A stretch of DNA of 64,000 bases, taken from assembly GCA_903813345.2 (NCBI GenBank), contig CAIIXF020000002.1, forward strand, positions 31,862,926-31,926,925, given 5' to 3'. Origin of the DNA: Owenia fusiformis. Lineage: Eukaryota > Annelida > Polychaeta > Sabellida > Oweniidae. The notes beneath the pieces were generated by a model that saw only the letters and a program-made list of their open reading frames with translations, ran no database searches and had not been told where the DNA came from. Position 1 is the first letter of the stretch, and the number at the start of each line of letters is the position of its first letter. Shown piece after piece: positions 60,306-64,000 of this stretch. The position numbers and the translations under genes are program-made.

Positions 60306-61315
60306 CAGGGTGGTCCAAAAATTGGACACTCGCATTTCAGAAATGAATATTCATTTTATTGATGAAAACATGTCATATTATATACCAGTAGATAGGGAGT
60401 TTAATTATCTTTAATTTGGTATATCATAAGTTCAAATTTATCATAATTCCTGTCAACCAGCCTCCATAATACAAATGACGTCATTTTCATTTCAAAACGT
60501 TTTTTCCAAAACTTGCAAAGATCAAGTTTTTTATCAACATAACAGTTGTTTAATATGTTCCCCATTTTGAACAATTATAGACCCCAATCTTGGCAGAAAC
60601 TTGTCGATAGCATCATTGATATGGTTTGAAATAAGGAATTCCACTTCTCAACAATACTAGCTGTCCTAAAGTGATGTTAGGGGTTCATGGTACACCAACT
60701 CTGTTAGTTCTCTCCACACGTGGTAGTCGCGGGTGTTGGCATCAGGTGATCTGGGGGGCAAGTGATTAAGGGGGATGAATCAATATGTCCTACACAGATG
60801 ACTCATTCCTGATTTCATATTCGGATCATTACATTTTCCAACAATATAGGACTCCAAGCCATAGATCCCATAAGACACTCAAATATTTTAAGGAGAAAGT
60901 GCCTCGATTCATCCCCCTAATCACTGCCCCCCCCCCACCGATGCCAGCATCTGCGACTATCACGTATGGGGAGAACCAACAAGATTGGTGTATCATGAAC
61001 TCCTTACATATATTATGTCCCTTAAGGACAGAATTGTTGAGAAGTTTAGGCCAAGATTGAGGGCATTGTGAACATCTGCTTTTGTTGATATAAACTGGGT
61101 TTTTGCAAGTTTTTGAAAACCCGTTTTGAAATGGAAATGGTATCATTTGTATTATGTACGCTGGTTGACATGTATTATATATTAAATTTGAACTTATGAT
61201 ATATCAAATTAAAGATAATAAATTCCCTATCCGCTGGTAAATAATATGACATGTTTTATCAATAAAATCAATGTTTATTTTTTAAATAAGAGTGTCCCAT
61301 TTTTGGACCACCCTG
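60306..61315. mobile_element. Palindromic (head-to-head) mariner-type element, 1.01 kb
   Basis: TA (60304-60305, 61316-61317) flanks CAGGGTGGTCCAAAAATTGG and its complement. Both arms are complementary almost to the centre near 60810, and both hold the same transposase 3' region: minus-strand readings include segments such as VWRELT and LPRLG-like strings, disrupted by stops. Each half is therefore one end of the same element. Non-functional. Confidence 0.7.
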
Positions 61316-61317
61316 TA

Positions 61318-62310
61318 TATTACATAGACGTTATCGAAAGACGTTCTTTCACTTTTCTGAATTATTCTGAAATTGAATTCGAACCATTGAACCTTTTGGA
61401 AAATTGTCACGGAATGATGAAAGCAATTATTTCTTTCTAGTTCATTTCAAAGGTTAGACATTACTTATTGCAATTAAGGTCAACTCAGACTTTTGTGAAT
61501 GGATAAAAACGAAACATTGTAGCCATTCATCCTGCACGGGAGCACTTATTTCCCAATTTATGACACCATGGCCTTCAAGCAACATGACCCATCGTATAAT
61601 CATTGTACCATTTATTTTTGCATCTAAATTACGCATTGCTGCATTTTCAATTAAGTTCAGTTACTGCAATTAGATTTACAATCGCCTCAAAAAGCAATTG
61701 TAGTTGTGGGAACATCCCAAGAGGATCAATTCAGATTTTGGCTTGAATTTCAGTCAGGAAATTAAGGGCCATGGATCAACAGATGACATTATAGGGTGAT
61801 TTTATCACTGATTGTGGGTACATTGATTGTCTTATAAGCATTTTATGCCCATATTTCAAAGTATTTCAAGCCATGTATTATTCAAATACCATGTTAGCTA
61901 TTCTATTCTCAGACCCTTCTTTATACACCGTGTATATGTATTGTACACTCCCCTCCATAAGCTTTGCAACCCTAACTCCCTCATTGGACTTCGTGTTAAA
62001 GCCTCTTTATGTTTGAATTTTTATTTACATAACCAGCAATGAAAATACTTATGATAAAGGTCGAAATGTAACTTGACTTCATTTCCAATGCATTTAAAGT
62101 TTAACTATCTAATTTTTTCTCAATTACAATAGGTCGAAATTAATGACAAATTTGATGAATTTTGGAAACTTGTCATTCCCATGTTAACCAATGGGAAATG
62201 GTGGTTTTGGGGCAAATCAGATTTCTAGATATCTATTCAGTAAATGCTTCACCAAAAAAACATTATATAGAAAATTGAATTGAATTTTTTGCACGCTAAG
62301 GGTTTAGTTT
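61318..62310. other. No gene seen
   Basis: AT-rich; short ORFs only. Confidence 0.4.
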
Positions 62311-62315
62311 ACTAT

Positions 62316-62678
62316 CACTGGTGATCCACTCGATTACGCTGGTTACGAGAACAGAATCGTCGATTTAATTCTTCACTTAAGTTACATAAACGTTTTTTTC
62401 GAAAAAAAGATCTGCACTTTTAACCAAAACCGTTTATGTAACTTAAGTGAGGAATTAAATCGACAATTCTGTTGTCTTCTGAGCTATTTTTTCGCAAACA
62501 TGAACATTTTCTAAAACATATGATACTGATATACGTTTGTGAGAAAAAACGTCGTGGGGATTCTGCCGACAACGCGTGAAATAAGGAAAATAGAAAAATC
62601 GTACCTTCGACGTTCCGACATTTTGTTACCAAAAACGAACCGTTTTGGTAACCAGCGTAATCAAGTGGATCACCAGTG
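62316..62678. mobile_element. CAC...GTG inverted-repeat element, family A copy 2 (363 bp)
   Basis: Exact 5-bp duplication ACTAT at 62311-62315 and 62679-62683. Ends CACTGGTGATCCACTCGATT and AAGTGGATCACCAGTG. Relative to copy 1 (41780-42318) it lacks about 175 bp of the left interior but keeps the internal hairpin. Confidence 0.85.
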
Positions 62679-62683
62679 ACTAT

Positions 62684-64000
62684 GTGAACATTAAAAGTTA
62701 CAGAGCTTCAAAGTCAATTTGAAAATCATTTTTCGCCTCCTCTGTTATTTCAATGGGAGAATTTTTTTTTAAAAATTTTGACTTTCGAGATCTATAACTT
62801 TGTTTAACGTTTAGTTAAACTAACTTTGCAAATTCAATTTTCTATCTAACTTGTATTTTTGCAAGAACTCGGATAGATGGATATTCTGTCATTTGACTTG
62901 CGACAAACCTATCAGTTCCCATTGGTTTAACATGGGATTGTCGATTTACAAAACTTAATCAGATTTGTCATCAAAATCCGAACTATTGTTATCGTTGAAA
63001 AAATTTTTTCGAAATTATATTTCAAGCCTTGCAAGTATTATTTTCCTTTCAGACTATGCAAATATAAATTCAAACATGAATAGGCTTTAGTATGTAATCC
63101 AATGGTGGATTTAGGGTTGTCAAACTTACGGAGGGGAGTGTATGATGGATATTCCGATTTCTTGTATCTGTGATCTGTGTGTATCAAAGAAACATACATT
63201 ATATTTGCCTCGGGATATCACTGGCTTCAGTATTGATATTATGATGACATTACGGCCACAATTTCGTCTCCTATTCCTACCTTAATAGTATGTGCCGAAC
63301 ACAAGGTTCTTGTATCCAGTTAAACGTCTTCGTCTTGTAGAATGACGGTGCCCTGCGTAAACAGGATGCCTTGAGGAAGTTGACGTTCCAAAAGCCCTAG
63401 TTTTATAAGCTCCCGTTTTTCTTATATATTTTGAAGTTTTTATAGCCTTATAACAAACAAACACGGTCCTATGGTGACCTCTAGGAAATGAATTCAAATT
63501 CAATAACAGACATCGTTGTATTTTGCGCCTGAGTTAGGATTAGATTCTGAGATCCAATTAAGTTTCTCAAAAACGTAATTTCCTTACGTTTAGATCTCGC
63601 ATTTCTTTGTCATGTATAAAAACTTGAAATATACATAATGTAGACACGTTTCCAAACATAGAAGACATATTCGGTTCATATTTTTAATCACATAGACATA
63701 TAAGCGGACGTTACGTTCGATCTAATGATTGTTTAACGAAAAAAAGTTGGAGACTGATAACAATGTCACCAACATAAGTCGTATGAAATCAAAAATAATA
63801 TTTGATTAAACTCTGTTTATCATATAAGATATACAGAAATAGGAGAGACTGTTCTGAGGAACTTATCAACAGAAATATTATCATCACGCTTTCTAATTTA
63901 ATCTTTCCAATACATCTTCAATACATTTAGGCATTTATGTTTAGATAATCATATTTTTTCGTTTAACTTTTACATATATATATTTATTGTTTTTCGAATT
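62684..64000. other. No gene seen
   Basis: AT-rich to the end of the window. The 73-codon reverse ORF at 63282-63503 shows no recognised motif. Confidence 0.4.

Overview
This window is animal nuclear DNA: AT-rich, intron-containing and packed with small DNA transposons. There are no bacterial operons, rRNA genes or CRISPR arrays. The gene set (a CLCA-type protein with a Thr-rich stalk, tandem METTL27-like methyltransferases, an intronless peptide-type GPCR) and the relic LINE and mariner elements suggest a marine invertebrate, most likely a lophotrochozoan such as a mollusc, annelid or brachiopod. That placement is inference.

Layout. 1-11843 (+): the 3' part of a calcium-activated chloride channel regulator (CLCA) gene, 16 exons reconstructed from splice sites and reading phase; the first exons lie outside the window. 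Its last intron holds a 1.3-kb transposon made largely of CCCGTA-like repeats. 11844-18742: gene-free, with a LINE relic and three inverted-repeat elements. 18743-27417 (+): five-exon METTL27-like methyltransferase, copy 1, with introns inflated by transposons including a Ty3/gypsy fragment and a GC-rich element. 27418-31035: mariner with a nested Tc1-type element, then a relic of a second CLCA gene (about 28990-29375), then an inverted-repeat element. 31036-34667 (+): METTL27-like copy 2, with a one-base deletion in exon 2. 34668-44734: gene-poor, several foldback and inverted-repeat elements. 44735-45892 (-): complete single-exon class A GPCR. 45893-64000: no convincing gene; mariner-type elements, a 61-bp satellite at about 53830-54625, and other repeats.

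How the parts relate. The order CLCA, METTL27-like, CLCA relic, METTL27-like points to a tandem duplication of a CLCA plus METTL27-like unit, followed by decay of the second CLCA. The two methyltransferase copies share all four intron positions. CLCA proteins are secreted or membrane-anchored metalloproteases that regulate chloride channels and mucus; the methyltransferase is a predicted soluble SAM enzyme; the GPCR is a plasma-membrane receptor. No functional link among the three is implied by adjacency.

The most notable signal is a set of inverted-repeat elements that start CAC, end GTG and are flanked by exact 5-bp target duplications, in three unrelated families plus a fourth with an imperfect duplication. 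A CAC end with a 5-bp duplication is the signature of Transib/RAG-type transposition, although no transposase is present here. All coordinates and splice junctions were read by eye; no alignment or database search was run.
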